Positions 9,207-19,190 are shown, numbered from the stretch's first letter. The stretch is 64,000 nucleotides of DNA from Peteryoungia wuzhouensis (GCF_003205195.1 NZ_QJRY01000011.1:1-64000), one strand, 5' to 3'. Notes: a model not told the origin generated them from the letters alone. Numbers and translations are program-made.

Positions 9207-9575
9207 TTATTCGGTCAGATTGATCTGTTCGGTCTGGCCACCTTCGCAGGTGTAGCAGCAGTCGTCACAGGTCGCGGCATTTTCGGGGCCGACGCCCCAA
9301 TAGCTCTGCTTGTCGCCTTCGATCCAGGCGCCGTAGCAGATCTTCTCGCCTTCTTCGCAGGAGAGCGGGATCTGCTTGGTTTCGCCGTCGTTGAGATAGA
9401 AGACCTGGTTGTTGCCCGGCCAGACATAGTCCCGGTCCTGGCTGTACAGCTCCACTTCCACCGCATTCGGATGGTCGTTGCGCATCACGAAGGTCACGTC
9501 TGCCGCAAAGGCCGGCGCGACGGCGGCCAGCACCAGTCCGGCGGCCATGCCGATGATTGTCTTCCGTCCCGCCAT
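9207..9575 (-). CDS. Small secreted Cys-rich protein of unknown function
   Basis: A 122-residue protein with a clean Sec signal peptide (hydrophobic residues 8-20, AFA|AD cleavage near 24). The mature part of about 98 residues is acidic and has six cysteines, four of them packed in a TCDDCCYTC cluster near the C-terminus, so disulfides or metal binding in the periplasm are likely. I recognise no domain. The ATG has GAGGGG seven bases upstream. Convergent with the MFS gene. Confidence 0.75.
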   Translation of the reverse strand: MAGRKTIIGMAAGLVLAAVAPAFAADVTFVMRNDHPNAVEVELYSQDRDYVWPGNNQVFYLNDGETKQIPLSCEEGEKICYGAWIEGDKQSYWGVGPENAATCDDCCYTCEGGQTEQINLTE

Positions 9576-9687
9576 GCTTGCCCCCTCTGCCCCGAAAAAA
9601 GCCTATCGGGGGGCGACCATAAGCAGATGGAAAGACTTCTGGAAAGAGTCGGCTTGGACGTTTTTTGGGCTGATCGCGTCCGCCGGT

Positions 9688-10206
9688 TCAAGCCAGTCGC
9701 TTGTAGAAGATGACCGTGTCGCAGAAGCGCCCGTCGGGGTAGAGCGCATAGTCGGGAATCTCGCCGGACCGTTGCCAGCCGAGCTTCTCGTAGATCGATT
9801 CCGCCAGCTCCCCCTTGGCCGTATCGAGCACCAGCAGCGTGCGGCCGGCAGCGGCAGCACCTGCTTCGGCGGCCTTCATCAGGGCGGTCGAAAGACCTCT
9901 GCCACGCGCTTTGCGATGCACCAGAAGTTTCATCAGATCGGCCCGGTGCGGCTGGTTGGGCTTGAGCGCAAAGCCGATCTGCACCGTGCCCACCAGCCGG
10001 TCCTCGACGAAGGCCCCGTACAGGAGGACCTCACCGCGTCCGACAGCCTCCGCCACGCCGCGCCAGAAATCCTCACCCTCCTGCGTCGTGAAGGGCGGCA
10101 TGAATCCAACAGAGGCATTGTCTGCAATGCAATCGGCAAGGATTTCGGTCAGGGCCGGGATCTGATCGAGGGCTTCGACATGGGAGAGCTGGCGGATATC
10201 GGGCAT
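9688..10206 (-). CDS. GNAT-family N-acetyltransferase
   Basis: A 172-residue single-domain acetyltransferase. The segment LLVHRKARGRGLSTALMKAAE (about residues 92-112) is the acetyl-CoA-binding motif A with R-G-R-G-L, preceded by the beta strand VGTVQIGF. The substrate is unknown; it may be a small-molecule amine. It lies 42 bases downstream of an XRE-cupin regulator gene on the same strand, and the two may be co-transcribed. Confidence 0.85.
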   Translation of the reverse strand: MPDIRQLSHVEALDQIPALTEILADCIADNASVGFMPPFTTQEGEDFWRGVAEAVGRGEVLLYGAFVEDRLVGTVQIGFALKPNQPHRADLMKLLVHRKARGRGLSTALMKAAEAGAAAAGRTLLVLDTAKGELAESIYEKLGWQRSGEIPDYALYPDGRFCDTVIFYKRLA

Positions 10207-10248
10207 AAGATGTTCCAGTTGCTGTCTACGGATTTTGCGTCGGAAGGG

Positions 10249-10824
10249 TCAGGAACCCAGCGCGATCACCACGGCATAACGGGCAGGCACGTCGGTCGGA
10301 TTGTGATAGGCATGCACGTCGCCGACATTCATGAAGAGACAGTCGCCCGCTTCCAGCCGGTGCACCGTCTCGCCCACTGTCAGCTCGATCACCCCTTCGA
10401 AGACCCAGACATGCTGGGTCTGGCTGCGGCCGGTCGGCCGGCCGGGGAAGCGCACATGGGCCTGCGGCGGAAACTCCACTTCGACGATATCCGTGCCGCT
10501 GCCGGTACCCGGCGGCGAGACGGCGCGGCGCAGATAGCCGCTTTCCGGATCGCGCCAGACCGGCTGGCGGGCGCGGCGCATCAGCGGATCGGCGACCCCG
10601 CCTTCTTCGGCAAAGAAGACCGAGAGAGAGACGCCAAGCGCCGAACACAGCCGCGCCAGAAGGGCTGCCGTCGGGCTCGCCTCGGCCCGCTCGATCCGCG
10701 AGATCATCGCCCGGCTGACCCCGGAGGCCTCCGCCAGTTGATCGAGCGTCAGACCGCGCCGCATCCTGAGTGCCCTCACCCGCTCGCCCACCGTCTTTTC
10801 GAAGTCGTCTGCCGTTGATTCCAT
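10249..10824 (-). CDS. XRE-family regulator with C-terminal cupin domain
   Basis: A 191-residue regulator. Residues 10-65 are a Cro/C1-type helix-turn-helix (LTLDQLAEASGVSRAMISRIERAEASPT), and residues about 115-190 are a small-molecule-binding cupin barrel (HVRFPGRPTGRSQTQHVWVFEGVIELTVGETVHRLEAGDCLF). Such proteins (SutR/PuuR type) control amine, amino acid or sulfur metabolism. The start at ATG 10824 lacks a ribosome binding site; upstream ATGs at 10851/10848 are alternatives. A GNAT gene follows and may be its target, since both deal with small polar metabolites; that is inference. Confidence 0.85.
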   Translation of the reverse strand: MESTADDFEKTVGERVRALRMRRGLTLDQLAEASGVSRAMISRIERAEASPTAALLARLCSALGVSLSVFFAEEGGVADPLMRRARQPVWRDPESGYLRRAVSPPGTGSGTDIVEVEFPPQAHVRFPGRPTGRSQTQHVWVFEGVIELTVGETVHRLEAGDCLFMNVGDVHAYHNPTDVPARYAVVIALGS

Positions 10825-10848
10825 GATAGTAGAATTCACTGGTATCAT
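10823..10848. promoter_or_regulatory. Inverted repeat overlapping the XRE-cupin start
   Basis: ATGATA (10823-10828) and TATCAT (10843-10848) form an inverted repeat with 14 bases between the arms, directly over the start codon and promoter zone of the XRE-cupin gene. A minus-strand TTGACT at 10859-10854 followed after 17 bases by AATTCT could be its promoter, placing transcription start at or next to the ATG (possible leaderless mRNA). Confidence 0.4.
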
Positions 10849-10931
10849 CATGGAGTCAAGTGTCCCCGATATCAGGGAACACATCCGTCCCGGATTGCCT
10901 TATGCTGCCGCGACAGATGAGAGGGAACGGC

Positions 10932-11675
10932 ATGAAACAGATCGGGCGGGTGGTTGAGCTTTGGCGATATCCGGTGAGTTCCGTCGGCGGGCAGTCGCTG
11001 CAGCAGCTTGAGGTCACGCCCACCGGGATCCCCGGAGATCGCCGCTTTGCCCTGTTCGATCCCGCAAGCGGTCTCGCCGCCGCCCCCGAGCGGGAACCAC
11101 GCTGGCGGCCGGCTCTCTTCCTTAAGGCCCTGCGCGATGATTCCGCCCTGCTGCCGCAATTGCGCTTTCCGGATGGGGACAGCGTCTGGCTCGACGATTC
11201 CCGCCTTGCCGCGCGGCTTGAGGCGCATTTCGGCTTTGCCGCCGGCATCGGCGCCTATGGTGGGCTGGATGACGGGGCGGACATGCGCTTTCCCATCGTC
11301 TCCAACCGCTATGCGCCGGCGCCCCTGCATCTCGTGACGACGGCATCGCTGCGACAGCTGGCAGCGTCAGCCAATGTGCCTCATCCGGATCATCGCCGGT
11401 TCCGTCCCTCCATCCTGATCGAGACGGACGAGTCCGAGGGTTTCCTTGAAAACAGCTGGATCGGCCAGGACATCACCATCGGCTTGACGCCCGTCAGCGT
11501 CACCGAGCCGACGCGCCGCTGCGGCATGACCATGATCGCCCAGCCCGATATCGACGAACAGCCGGAGATCCTGCGCGGCATCATGCGGCACAATGCCCGC
11601 AATCTCGGCGTCTATGCCACCGTGGGCGCGCCTGTCACCATCGCCGTCGGCGACCCCGTCTATGCCGGGATCTGA
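10932..11675 (+). CDS. MOSC domain-containing protein
   Basis: A 247-residue protein with an N-terminal MOSC beta-barrel (GRVVELWRYPVSSVGGQSLQ, residues 4-23, and GIPGDRRFALFD) and a C-terminal MOSC domain that contains the conserved Cys in EPTRRCGMTM (about residue 197). MOSC proteins carry the molybdenum cofactor or transfer sulfur to it; mARC-type members reduce N-hydroxylated compounds, but the partner reductase is not evident here. GAGGG six bases before ATG 10932 fixes the start. Its 3' end overlaps the convergent FAD-protein gene by 16 bases. Confidence 0.85.
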   Translation: MKQIGRVVELWRYPVSSVGGQSLQQLEVTPTGIPGDRRFALFDPASGLAAAPEREPRWRPALFLKALRDDSALLPQLRFPDGDSVWLDDSRLAARLEAHFGFAAGIGAYGGLDDGADMRFPIVSNRYAPAPLHLVTTASLRQLAASANVPHPDHRRFRPSILIETDESEGFLENSWIGQDITIGLTPVSVTEPTRRCGMTMIAQPDIDEQPEILRGIMRHNARNLGVYATVGAPVTIAVGDPVYAGI

Positions 11676-13357
11676 AACAGTGGCGCCTCATCGCTTGCCG
11701 GCGCCACATCCGTAAGGATCGCCTCGGCCACCGTCTCGCCGATCTCGCAGGCGCTGGTGATCCCCTGTACGAACGGCTCCTTGTGCAGCAGGAAGGCGAT
11801 CGCGGCACAATAGAGCCGGTTGCTAAGCGGCCCATCGATCTTCGGACGGTAGTGCTCGTCGACATCGATGCCGCCGGTGCGCACCATGTCCGGTCCGCCC
11901 TCCAGCGTGTGCAGCGCGCCCGTGCGCGGCGTCGCGGATTCCCGCACGCCGCCCTGGGCAACGAGGGTCGGGAATGGCAGATCGGTCGCCGACAGGGTTT
12001 CCTGGCCGGTCGCATCGATGAAGGAACCGAAGCGATGCTCGACATCGCCGACGATGACACGAGCTCCGCGCTCGGCACCCGTCTCGTCCGTCTCGATCCG
12101 GTAGTCGTCGCCAAGCTTCAGGATATCCAGCTTGCCCGCCCGCGACAGGGCTAGCAGACGGCGGATTGAGGTCAGCGGCACGGTTGCATAGTCGTCGATG
12201 AAGATCGTCTTGAAGAGCTTGTGGAAGCGCTTCAGGTCCTCCTCGTTCAGATGCGGAATGACACGCGCCACGATCTCGTGGGTGATCAGGATCGCATAGC
12301 GCCAGGGCACCGTATACTGTTTCACCCTGTTCTCTTCGACCTCGGCCAGATTGCGCGCCGCCCAGACGAAGGGATCGGACTGGATACGGTCGGCGTAGTA
12401 GGCAGGGGCAAAGGTCTCGACCGTCAGCTGCGACAACCCGATGCGGGCGGCATAATCAGGGTCGGCGGCAACGATCTCGCGGCGAAACAGGTCGAACACG
12501 TCATCAAGCAGGTCGTGGCGACCGGTCGCGATCAGCGCGTCGATTGCCTCCTTCGTGCAGACCTTCGGCGTTTCATACGGCAGCGGACAATAGAAGTCGG
12601 CCTCCGGCAGTACGCCTTTGCGTGACATCATCGTGGCGTGGAACTCCTCCGTGCCCTCGGCCGGCTGATATTGCAGGTCGCCGGCGGCATCTGCGTAGAA
12701 CATGCCGCGAGCCGTCGCCACCGTCATCAGCGCATCGATGCTGCTGAGCGAGGTGCCGAGAATGCCGACGCGTTCGTTGCGCACCGTCTTCAGCGCCGTC
12801 GCCGGCCAGGGGGAGACGAAGTAGCCGGGGCGGATCTCGGTGGTCTCGGGCCAGTTGTGTCCGGTTGCCATCACGACGTGATCGAAGACGGCATCGTGGC
12901 GACCATCCGGGCTCTCGACGCTCAACCGGATCTGCTCCGGCTGCAGTTCGATATCGACCACCTTATGACGGCCCAGCACCGTCACCTCGTGGCCGTTTTC
13001 GGCTGCCGCCAGGCGCAACAGGCGGAACTGCTCCTGCATGTAGTCGCCCAGCACCACGCGCGGGTAAAATTCCCGGTTGTCGATCGCAGGACGCTGGATG
13101 CCAAGCTGTTGCAACCGGTCGTCACCTTGCCGCCGCAGCCAGTCGACCAGGGTCTCGGCAAAGGCCGGAAGTTCGATGCTCGGGATATTGGACAGCATGG
13201 CCGGATCGTTGACATCGGGGTGGTACGGCGTGCCCTTGCCCGGTTCGTCGTCGGCTTCATACAGTGTAATGGACAGGCGGACGGATGAACCGATCAACCC
13301 CTTGAAAGTATAAAGTCCGGTCGGCCCGGTGCCAATGATCGCAATTCTGGGAAGCAT
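11660..13357 (-). CDS. FAD/NAD(P)-binding oxidoreductase (NAD_binding_9 type)
   Basis: A 565-residue protein beginning with a Rossmann dinucleotide-binding motif (IAIIGTGPTGLYTFKGL, residues 5-21) and an acidic E at the end of the second strand (YEADDEPGKG). A second GILGTSLSSIDAL motif near residue 190 suggests a second nucleotide-binding half. Family members resemble flavin monooxygenases and uncharacterised FAD proteins; the substrate is unknown. Length is usual for the group. ATG 13357 is chosen since the fold begins there; upstream residues are not conserved-looking. Its stop lies inside the end of the convergent MOSC gene. Confidence 0.82.
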   Translation of the reverse strand: MLPRIAIIGTGPTGLYTFKGLIGSSVRLSITLYEADDEPGKGTPYHPDVNDPAMLSNIPSIELPAFAETLVDWLRRQGDDRLQQLGIQRPAIDNREFYPRVVLGDYMQEQFRLLRLAAAENGHEVTVLGRHKVVDIELQPEQIRLSVESPDGRHDAVFDHVVMATGHNWPETTEIRPGYFVSPWPATALKTVRNERVGILGTSLSSIDALMTVATARGMFYADAAGDLQYQPAEGTEEFHATMMSRKGVLPEADFYCPLPYETPKVCTKEAIDALIATGRHDLLDDVFDLFRREIVAADPDYAARIGLSQLTVETFAPAYYADRIQSDPFVWAARNLAEVEENRVKQYTVPWRYAILITHEIVARVIPHLNEEDLKRFHKLFKTIFIDDYATVPLTSIRRLLALSRAGKLDILKLGDDYRIETDETGAERGARVIVGDVEHRFGSFIDATGQETLSATDLPFPTLVAQGGVRESATPRTGALHTLEGGPDMVRTGGIDVDEHYRPKIDGPLSNRLYCAAIAFLLHKEPFVQGITSACEIGETVAEAILTDVAPASDEAPLFQIPA

Positions 13358-13525
13358 GGAGGTCTCGCTGCCGTGCGAGGGATCTCGCATGCGGATGCGA
13401 TAGAATGTCCTGAAAGCCCGGATGTTCCCAATCTCGATGCCGCAGCGACGACGGCCCATCGCCGGAACAATTCCGGTGGCTTCCGCCTTTTCCTGTCATC
13501 GCAACCGATACAGGAGGAACTCCCG

Positions 13526-13756
13526 ATGATTTCTGCAGATCAGATCCGTGAACACATGGAAGTGCGCGGCCTCGATGGCAACCATGTCGGCACCGTCGAC
13601 CATATGGACGGCCAGAGCCGCATCAAGCTCACCAAGACCGATTCGACGGACGGCCAGCATCACTACATTCCGCTGGACTGGGTCGATCACATCGACGAAC
13701 ACGTCCACCTGTCGAAGAATTCCGACGACGTGAAGCGCGACTGGTCGGTCAACTGA
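13526..13756 (+). CDS. DUF2171 family small protein
   Basis: A 76-residue soluble protein matching the DUF2171 pattern: an early VRGLDGNHVGTVDHM segment resembling a PRC-barrel-like beta strand pair, then IKLTKTD and HYIPLDWVDHIDEHVHLSK. Function is unknown; relatives are often stress-induced. AGGAGGA precedes the ATG by 7 bases, one of the stronger ribosome binding sites here. It is divergent from the FAD gene and ends in a good terminator. Confidence 0.8.
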   Translation: MISADQIREHMEVRGLDGNHVGTVDHMDGQSRIKLTKTDSTDGQHHYIPLDWVDHIDEHVHLSKNSDDVKRDWSVN

Positions 13757-13789
13757 TCGATCTGGCTGGCATGATGCCGGCAAACAGAG

Positions 13790-13822
13790 AGGGCCGTCCC
13801 GCGCCAGCGTGACGGCCCTTTT
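13790..13822 (+). terminator. Rho-independent terminator after DUF2171 gene
   Basis: Stem AGGGCCGTC (13790-13798) pairs with GACGGCCCT (13811-13819), 12-base loop, then a short T-run. Located 33 bases after the stop codon and before the end of the convergent SnoaL-like gene. Confidence 0.8.
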
Positions 13823-13840
13823 CTGCGCCCGGACGGAGGC

Positions 13841-14242
13841 TCAGCCGCCGACCTGGGCGATCCAGTCGGGCAGGCTGTAGTAGTTGGAAATACGCGCCAC
13901 CTTGCCGTCGCGGATCTCGAAAAAGGCGCCAGCCGGCAGGCGGTAGGTCTGGCCATTGGCCTCCGGCAGGCCCTCATCGGTCGCGAGATAGGTGCCATTG
14001 ACGATGAATTCGGCAGCACCCCGCGTGCCGTCCTCGTTCACCATCACCACCATGTCGGTGAGCTCTTCGCGATAGCAGCGGTTCATGTGATCCATGAACT
14101 TCGCGAACGCTTCCTTGCCCGTCTGGCGCTCCCCCTGGTTGATGTCGTGGGCCACGTCATCGGTCAGCAGCGCGAGGAAGCGGCCCATGTCGCCGGCATT
14201 GAAGGCGTCGTAATAGGCACGGATGGTGGCGGCGGCGGTCAT
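13841..14242 (-). CDS. SnoaL-like / ketosteroid-isomerase-related protein
   Basis: A 133-residue NTF2-fold protein. The start TIRAYYDAFNAGDMGRFLALLTDDV is typical of SnoaL and ketosteroid-isomerase-related proteins, and the end FFEIRDGKVARISNYYSLPDWI gives the last strands of the cone. These small domains isomerise or cyclise polyketide-like or steroid substrates, or simply bind ligands; nothing here fixes the ligand. Divergent from the GNAT/nitrilase pair. Confidence 0.82.
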   Translation of the reverse strand: MTAAATIRAYYDAFNAGDMGRFLALLTDDVAHDINQGERQTGKEAFAKFMDHMNRCYREELTDMVVMVNEDGTRGAAEFIVNGTYLATDEGLPEANGQTYRLPAGAFFEIRDGKVARISNYYSLPDWIAQVGG

Positions 14243-14323
14243 CGATCACTCCTCGTCGTGGAATTGCTTTCTCGGGTTGTCGGGGAAGGGTATAACCACT
14301 CCGCAACGGACTGAAAACACTCT

Positions 14324-14917
14324 ATGACGCTCACGATCCAATCCTTTTCCGGCAGCGACGCCGCCCCTTTCTTCAACGACCTCGCGCGGCTCAGAACGAC
14401 GGTCTTCCGCGCCTTTCCCTATCTCTACGAGGGAAATCCTGACTACGAACAAACCTATCTTTCGACCTATGCGAAATCCGCGGGCTCGGTCTTCGTCATC
14501 GCCCGCGATGATGACCAGGTGGTCGGAGTTGCCACGGGAACGCCGATGGCGGGCGAGACCGATGAGGTCAAACGCCCCTTCCTGGAGGCCGGGCTCGACC
14601 CGCAAGAGTTCTTCTATTTCGGCGAAAGCGTGCTCCTGCCCGCCTATCGCGGCCGGGGTATCGGCGTTGCCTTCTTCGAGGGCCGCGAGACGCAGGCGAC
14701 AAAACTGGGACTGCGCTACGCCACCTTCTGCGCCGTCGAACGCCCCCACGACCACCCGCGCCGCCCGGCCGACTACGTGCCGCTGGACAGTTTCTGGCAC
14801 AAGCGCGGCTATACCCATCACCCCGAGCTTCGGACCACCTTCACCTGGCGCGACCTCGACGCATCAGTCGAGAGCCCGAAGCCGCTTTCCTTCTGGATCC
14901 GGGATCTAACCGAATGA
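14324..14917 (+). CDS. GNAT-family N-acetyltransferase, paired with a nitrilase-superfamily gene
   Basis: A 197-residue acetyltransferase. The acetyl-CoA motif lies in ESVLLPAYRGRGIGVAFFEGRE (about residues 104-125). Its stop overlaps the start of the nitrilase-superfamily gene by four bases (ATGA at 14914-14917), so translation is coupled. In other bacteria GNAT and carbon-nitrogen hydrolase domains occur fused in one protein, which supports a joint pathway: acetylate an amine, then hydrolyse or transfer an amide. The substrate is unknown. Confidence 0.85.
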   Translation: MTLTIQSFSGSDAAPFFNDLARLRTTVFRAFPYLYEGNPDYEQTYLSTYAKSAGSVFVIARDDDQVVGVATGTPMAGETDEVKRPFLEAGLDPQEFFYFGESVLLPAYRGRGIGVAFFEGRETQATKLGLRYATFCAVERPHDHPRRPADYVPLDSFWHKRGYTHHPELRTTFTWRDLDASVESPKPLSFWIRDLTE

Positions 14918-15789
14918 CCGCCATCACGCTTGCCGCCTGCCAGTACAAAATCGATCTCATCGAGACCTGGGAGGACTACGTTCTCCATCTGACGCAACTG
15001 GTGCATCAGGCCGTCGATCGCGGCGCCAAACTTGTGCTTCTGCCGGAATATGCAGGCCTCGTGCTCGCCGGCCAGCTCGCCCCTGACATCCGCTCGGATC
15101 TGCACGGTTCGATCGCCGGCATCCAGCCGCTGATCCCGGCCTGGGTCGAGCTCTGCGAGGAACTCGCCCGCACCCACGAAATCGTCTTCCAGCCCGGCTC
15201 CGCCCCGGTGCTCGATCCCGACGGCCAATACCGCAACCGCGCCTTCCTCTTCGGCCCCGACGGCCTGATCGGCCATCAGGACAAGATCATCATGACCCGC
15301 TTCGAGCGTGAGCAATGGGGCATCGCGGCCGGACGCGACGGCCTCACCGCCTTCGACACCCCGCTCGGCAAGCTCGGCATCCTCATCTGCTACGACAACG
15401 AATTCCCGATGCTGGCCCATAACTTCGCCGAACAGGGCGTCGACCTCATCCTCGCCCCTTCCTGCACCGACACGCTGGCCGGCGCCTATCGCGTGCGCAT
15501 CGGCGCCCAGGCCCGGGCGCTGGAGAACCAGATTGCCGTGCTCGCCTCCCCAACGGCGGGCACCGCCCCCTGGTCACCGGCGCTCGACGAAAACCGCGGC
15601 CGCGCCGCCCTCTACGTCCCCTCCGACTACGGCATGCCGCCGAATGGCATCTATGCCGAAAGCGAGAGTGACACCGTCGAGGAGAGCCATTGGCTGATCG
15701 CGCAAATCGATCTGGACGCGGTCCGGCGGCTCAGGACGGAAGGCCAGGTGGCCACCCGGCGTGATTGGCCGGAGCAGTTTCTCCGCTGA
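14914..15789 (+). CDS. Carbon-nitrogen hydrolase (nitrilase superfamily)
   Basis: A 291-residue hydrolase with the complete Glu-Lys-Cys triad: E45 in LLPEYAG, K124 in [11 protein letters not shown] and C159 in LICYDNEFP. The family cleaves or forms amide bonds (amidases, beta-ureidopropionases, N-carbamoyl hydrolases, nitrilases). It overlaps the preceding GNAT gene by four bases. Length and motif spacing suit an aliphatic amidase-like member. lepA follows 75 bases later but has a separate start region. Confidence 0.9.
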   Translation: MTAITLAACQYKIDLIETWEDYVLHLTQLVHQAVDRGAKLVLLPEYAGLVLAGQLAPDIRSDLHGSIAGIQPLIPAWVELCEELARTHEIVFQPGSAPVLDPDGQYRNRAFLFGPDGLIGHQDKIIMTRFEREQWGIAAGRDGLTAFDTPLGKLGILICYDNEFPMLAHNFAEQGVDLILAPSCTDTLAGAYRVRIGAQARALENQIAVLASPTAGTAPWSPALDENRGRAALYVPSDYGMPPNGIYAESESDTVEESHWLIAQIDLDAVRRLRTEGQVATRRDWPEQFLR

Positions 15790-15863
15790 ATGCCCTTATT
15801 CGCAACGGCTGGGGACAATTTCCCGCTGGTCGTTGCGTTTGGTCGCTGCTATATGCGCGAACC

Positions 15864-17684
<1,821 letters not shown>

Positions 17685-17717
17685 GGGCTGGGGGAGAATG
17701 CTTGGGGCTAAGTCCAG

Positions 17718-18254
17718 TTAGCTCAGAATATTAGCAATGCGGAATGCCATCGCTTGTTGGCTCACACCATATCGCTTAGCAAGATTTAACAGGATCTCGT
17801 CTTCCTCTAAGTCAATTTGCTTATTCGCCAAATCCTTCAATAAAATCCGCTTAGGCATCAAGAGCTCGGCAGCAAAATGGTTTGCTTCGACTTCTTGAGG
17901 GTTGATAGCCATAGATGAATTTTTATCACGATACAGTACAGCCATCTTTTCGTCGATGTGAATACTTTCTTTTTTATGTAGCAAAAAATGCCCTATTTCG
18001 TGAGCAATAGTAAATCTCTGTCTGTTTCGGTGATGTGCAGAATTTACCGCAATCGTTGGTCGCGGCTGCAAGATCAGCATACCCGCTAGGTCGCCTTCGG
18101 AATACGGTGCAAATTTCACCGATATATCTAGCGTTTTCGCAACAGCTTCGACCGGAACCGGTAGCTCCGCAAATTTGACCTTCAATAAAAGATCTTCGAC
18201 GATGCGCCTAATTTCCTGAGCTCGTGTTGGCTTAAGCCAAATTTTGGGTCGCAT
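17718..18254 (-). CDS. ImmA/IrrE-family metallo-endopeptidase
   Basis: A 178-residue zinc peptidase. HEIGH at residues 85-89 is the metal-binding motif, followed by the EVEANHFAAELLMP segment that supplies the third ligand (about residues 126-139). ImmA-type proteases cleave a partner XRE repressor, as in ICEBs1. The gene starts one base after the stop of the XRE gene, so the two form a unit. The DNA is visibly AT-richer than the flanking genes and uses more A/T-ending codons, a sign of transfer. Confidence 0.88.
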   Translation of the reverse strand: MRPKIWLKPTRAQEIRRIVEDLLLKVKFAELPVPVEAVAKTLDISVKFAPYSEGDLAGMLILQPRPTIAVNSAHHRNRQRFTIAHEIGHFLLHKKESIHIDEKMAVLYRDKNSSMAINPQEVEANHFAAELLMPKRILLKDLANKQIDLEEDEILLNLAKRYGVSQQAMAFRIANILS

Positions 18255-18255
18255 G

Positions 18256-18567
18256 TCAGGCGCCCTGCAACTGGGTTATCCAGTCTTTATATTGACTCGC
18301 CGATTCTGGCAGCGATTCCAAGAGCGACTCGCTTTGAGGACTATCACTGTGCGGAATCAAATCTTCCGGCTTCATACCCAGAATCGCGGCAAATTTCACA
18401 AGTTGTAAAACACTGATTTGCTGCCGACCTCGCTCAATATTTGCAATTGAGGGCCGAGAAAGTCCCGCCCTTTCAGCAAACTCTTCTTGAGTAATTTTAA
18501 GCTTCAGATCTCGATATTCTTTGATGCGCTCACCGAGTCGCACATAGAAATCGTTGTTTTCAAACAT
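18256..18567 (-). CDS. XRE-family regulator paired with ImmA/IrrE protease
   Basis: A 103-residue DNA-binding protein. Residues 10-66 carry the Cro/C1 helix-turn-helix (ITQEEFAERAGLSRPSIANIERGRQQISV). The C-terminal 35 residues are polar and probably the region cut by the neighbouring protease. Stop and ImmA start are one base apart. Such pairs are switches of mobile elements or stress responses, and some are toxin-antitoxin-like. Base composition is AT-rich relative to lepA. Confidence 0.88.
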   Translation of the reverse strand: MFENNDFYVRLGERIKEYRDLKLKITQEEFAERAGLSRPSIANIERGRQQISVLQLVKFAAILGMKPEDLIPHSDSPQSESLLESLPESASQYKDWITQLQGA

Positions 18568-18663
18568 GATTTTCTCCTCGCGCGCTCACGCTGACAAGAT
18601 AACGCATCGCAGCAAAAAGTCAAGATTACAAACATTTGGCTCTAATTAGTTTGGGATATTGAC

Positions 18664-18697
18664 GTTTGCGTGGAGATCGTGGATCAATGTTTGCGTG
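18664..18697. repeat. Direct repeat of GTTTGCGTG upstream of XRE gene
   Basis: GTTTGCGTG occurs at 18664-18672 and again at 18689-18697, one repeat every 25 bases, between the divergent XRE gene and the small-gene run. The spacing of about 2.4 helical turns would suit a dimeric regulator such as the XRE protein; this is inference. Confidence 0.35.
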
Positions 18698-18743
18698 CCG
18701 ACACAACGAGTCGTCGCAATCCTCCCAAGGAAGAAAGGGGGCC

Positions 18744-18953
18744 ATGATGGCCAGCTACTACAGAAACAAAAATGCGCAGTTGAACGGTGACCATGAAGTT
18801 CACCGCGAAGGCTGCGGCTGGATGCCTCTCCCGGCGAACCAGCACTACCTCGGCGAATTTGACAGCTGCTTTCGAGCAGTCGCAGTCGCCAAGACTTTCG
18901 ATCCGAGCGCTGATGGATGCGCTTATTGTTCAACCGCTTGCCACACTCGCTAA
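18744..18953 (+). CDS. Small Cys/His-rich protein, first of the microgene run
   Basis: A 69-residue protein starting MMASYYRNKNAQLNGDHEVH. It has HEVHREGC in the first half and GCAYCSTACHT at the end, giving a likely zinc site made of His and Cys (H-x2-H-x3-C with C-x2-C-x3-C-H). Similar short proteins ('..NKNAQ.NGDHEVH..GC..') are known to me from many bacteria without a function. A purine-rich AAGAAAGGGGG lies just before the start. The next gene begins 11 bases after its stop. Confidence 0.7.
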   Translation: MMASYYRNKNAQLNGDHEVHREGCGWMPLPANQHYLGEFDSCFRAVAVAKTFDPSADGCAYCSTACHTR

Positions 18954-18964
18954 GGAGATCAGCT

Positions 18965-19180
18965 ATGGCAAAACGTAATGGAAGCGGCACTCGTCATCGC
19001 AGTGCCATCAATGGGCAGTTCGTCACAGCACGGAAGGCTGCAAACAATCCTCGGACGACCCTTTCCGAGCAGGTGGGCGGCGGAAGCACGCACGGCGTCC
19101 ATCGCAGTGCGGTTTCGGGCAAGTTCGTTTCGGACGCCTACGCGAAGCGGCATCCCAAGACCACGATCCGCGATAACTGA
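18965..19180 (+). CDS. Small basic protein with internal HRSA duplication
   Basis: A 71-residue protein with two copies of a motif: HRSAINGQFVTARKAANNPRTT (split over about residues 11-32) and HRSAVSGKFVSDAYAKRHP (about 46-64). Both copies follow the pattern HRSAxxGxFV-(A/K)-P-xTT. The ribosome binding site AAGGAG sits 8 bases before the ATG. The protein is basic and probably soluble; no function is known to me. Databases sometimes mislabel relatives as transporters. Confidence 0.7.
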   Translation: MAKRNGSGTRHRSAINGQFVTARKAANNPRTTLSEQVGGGSTHGVHRSAVSGKFVSDAYAKRHPKTTIRDN

Positions 19181-19190
19181 GGAGAACACG

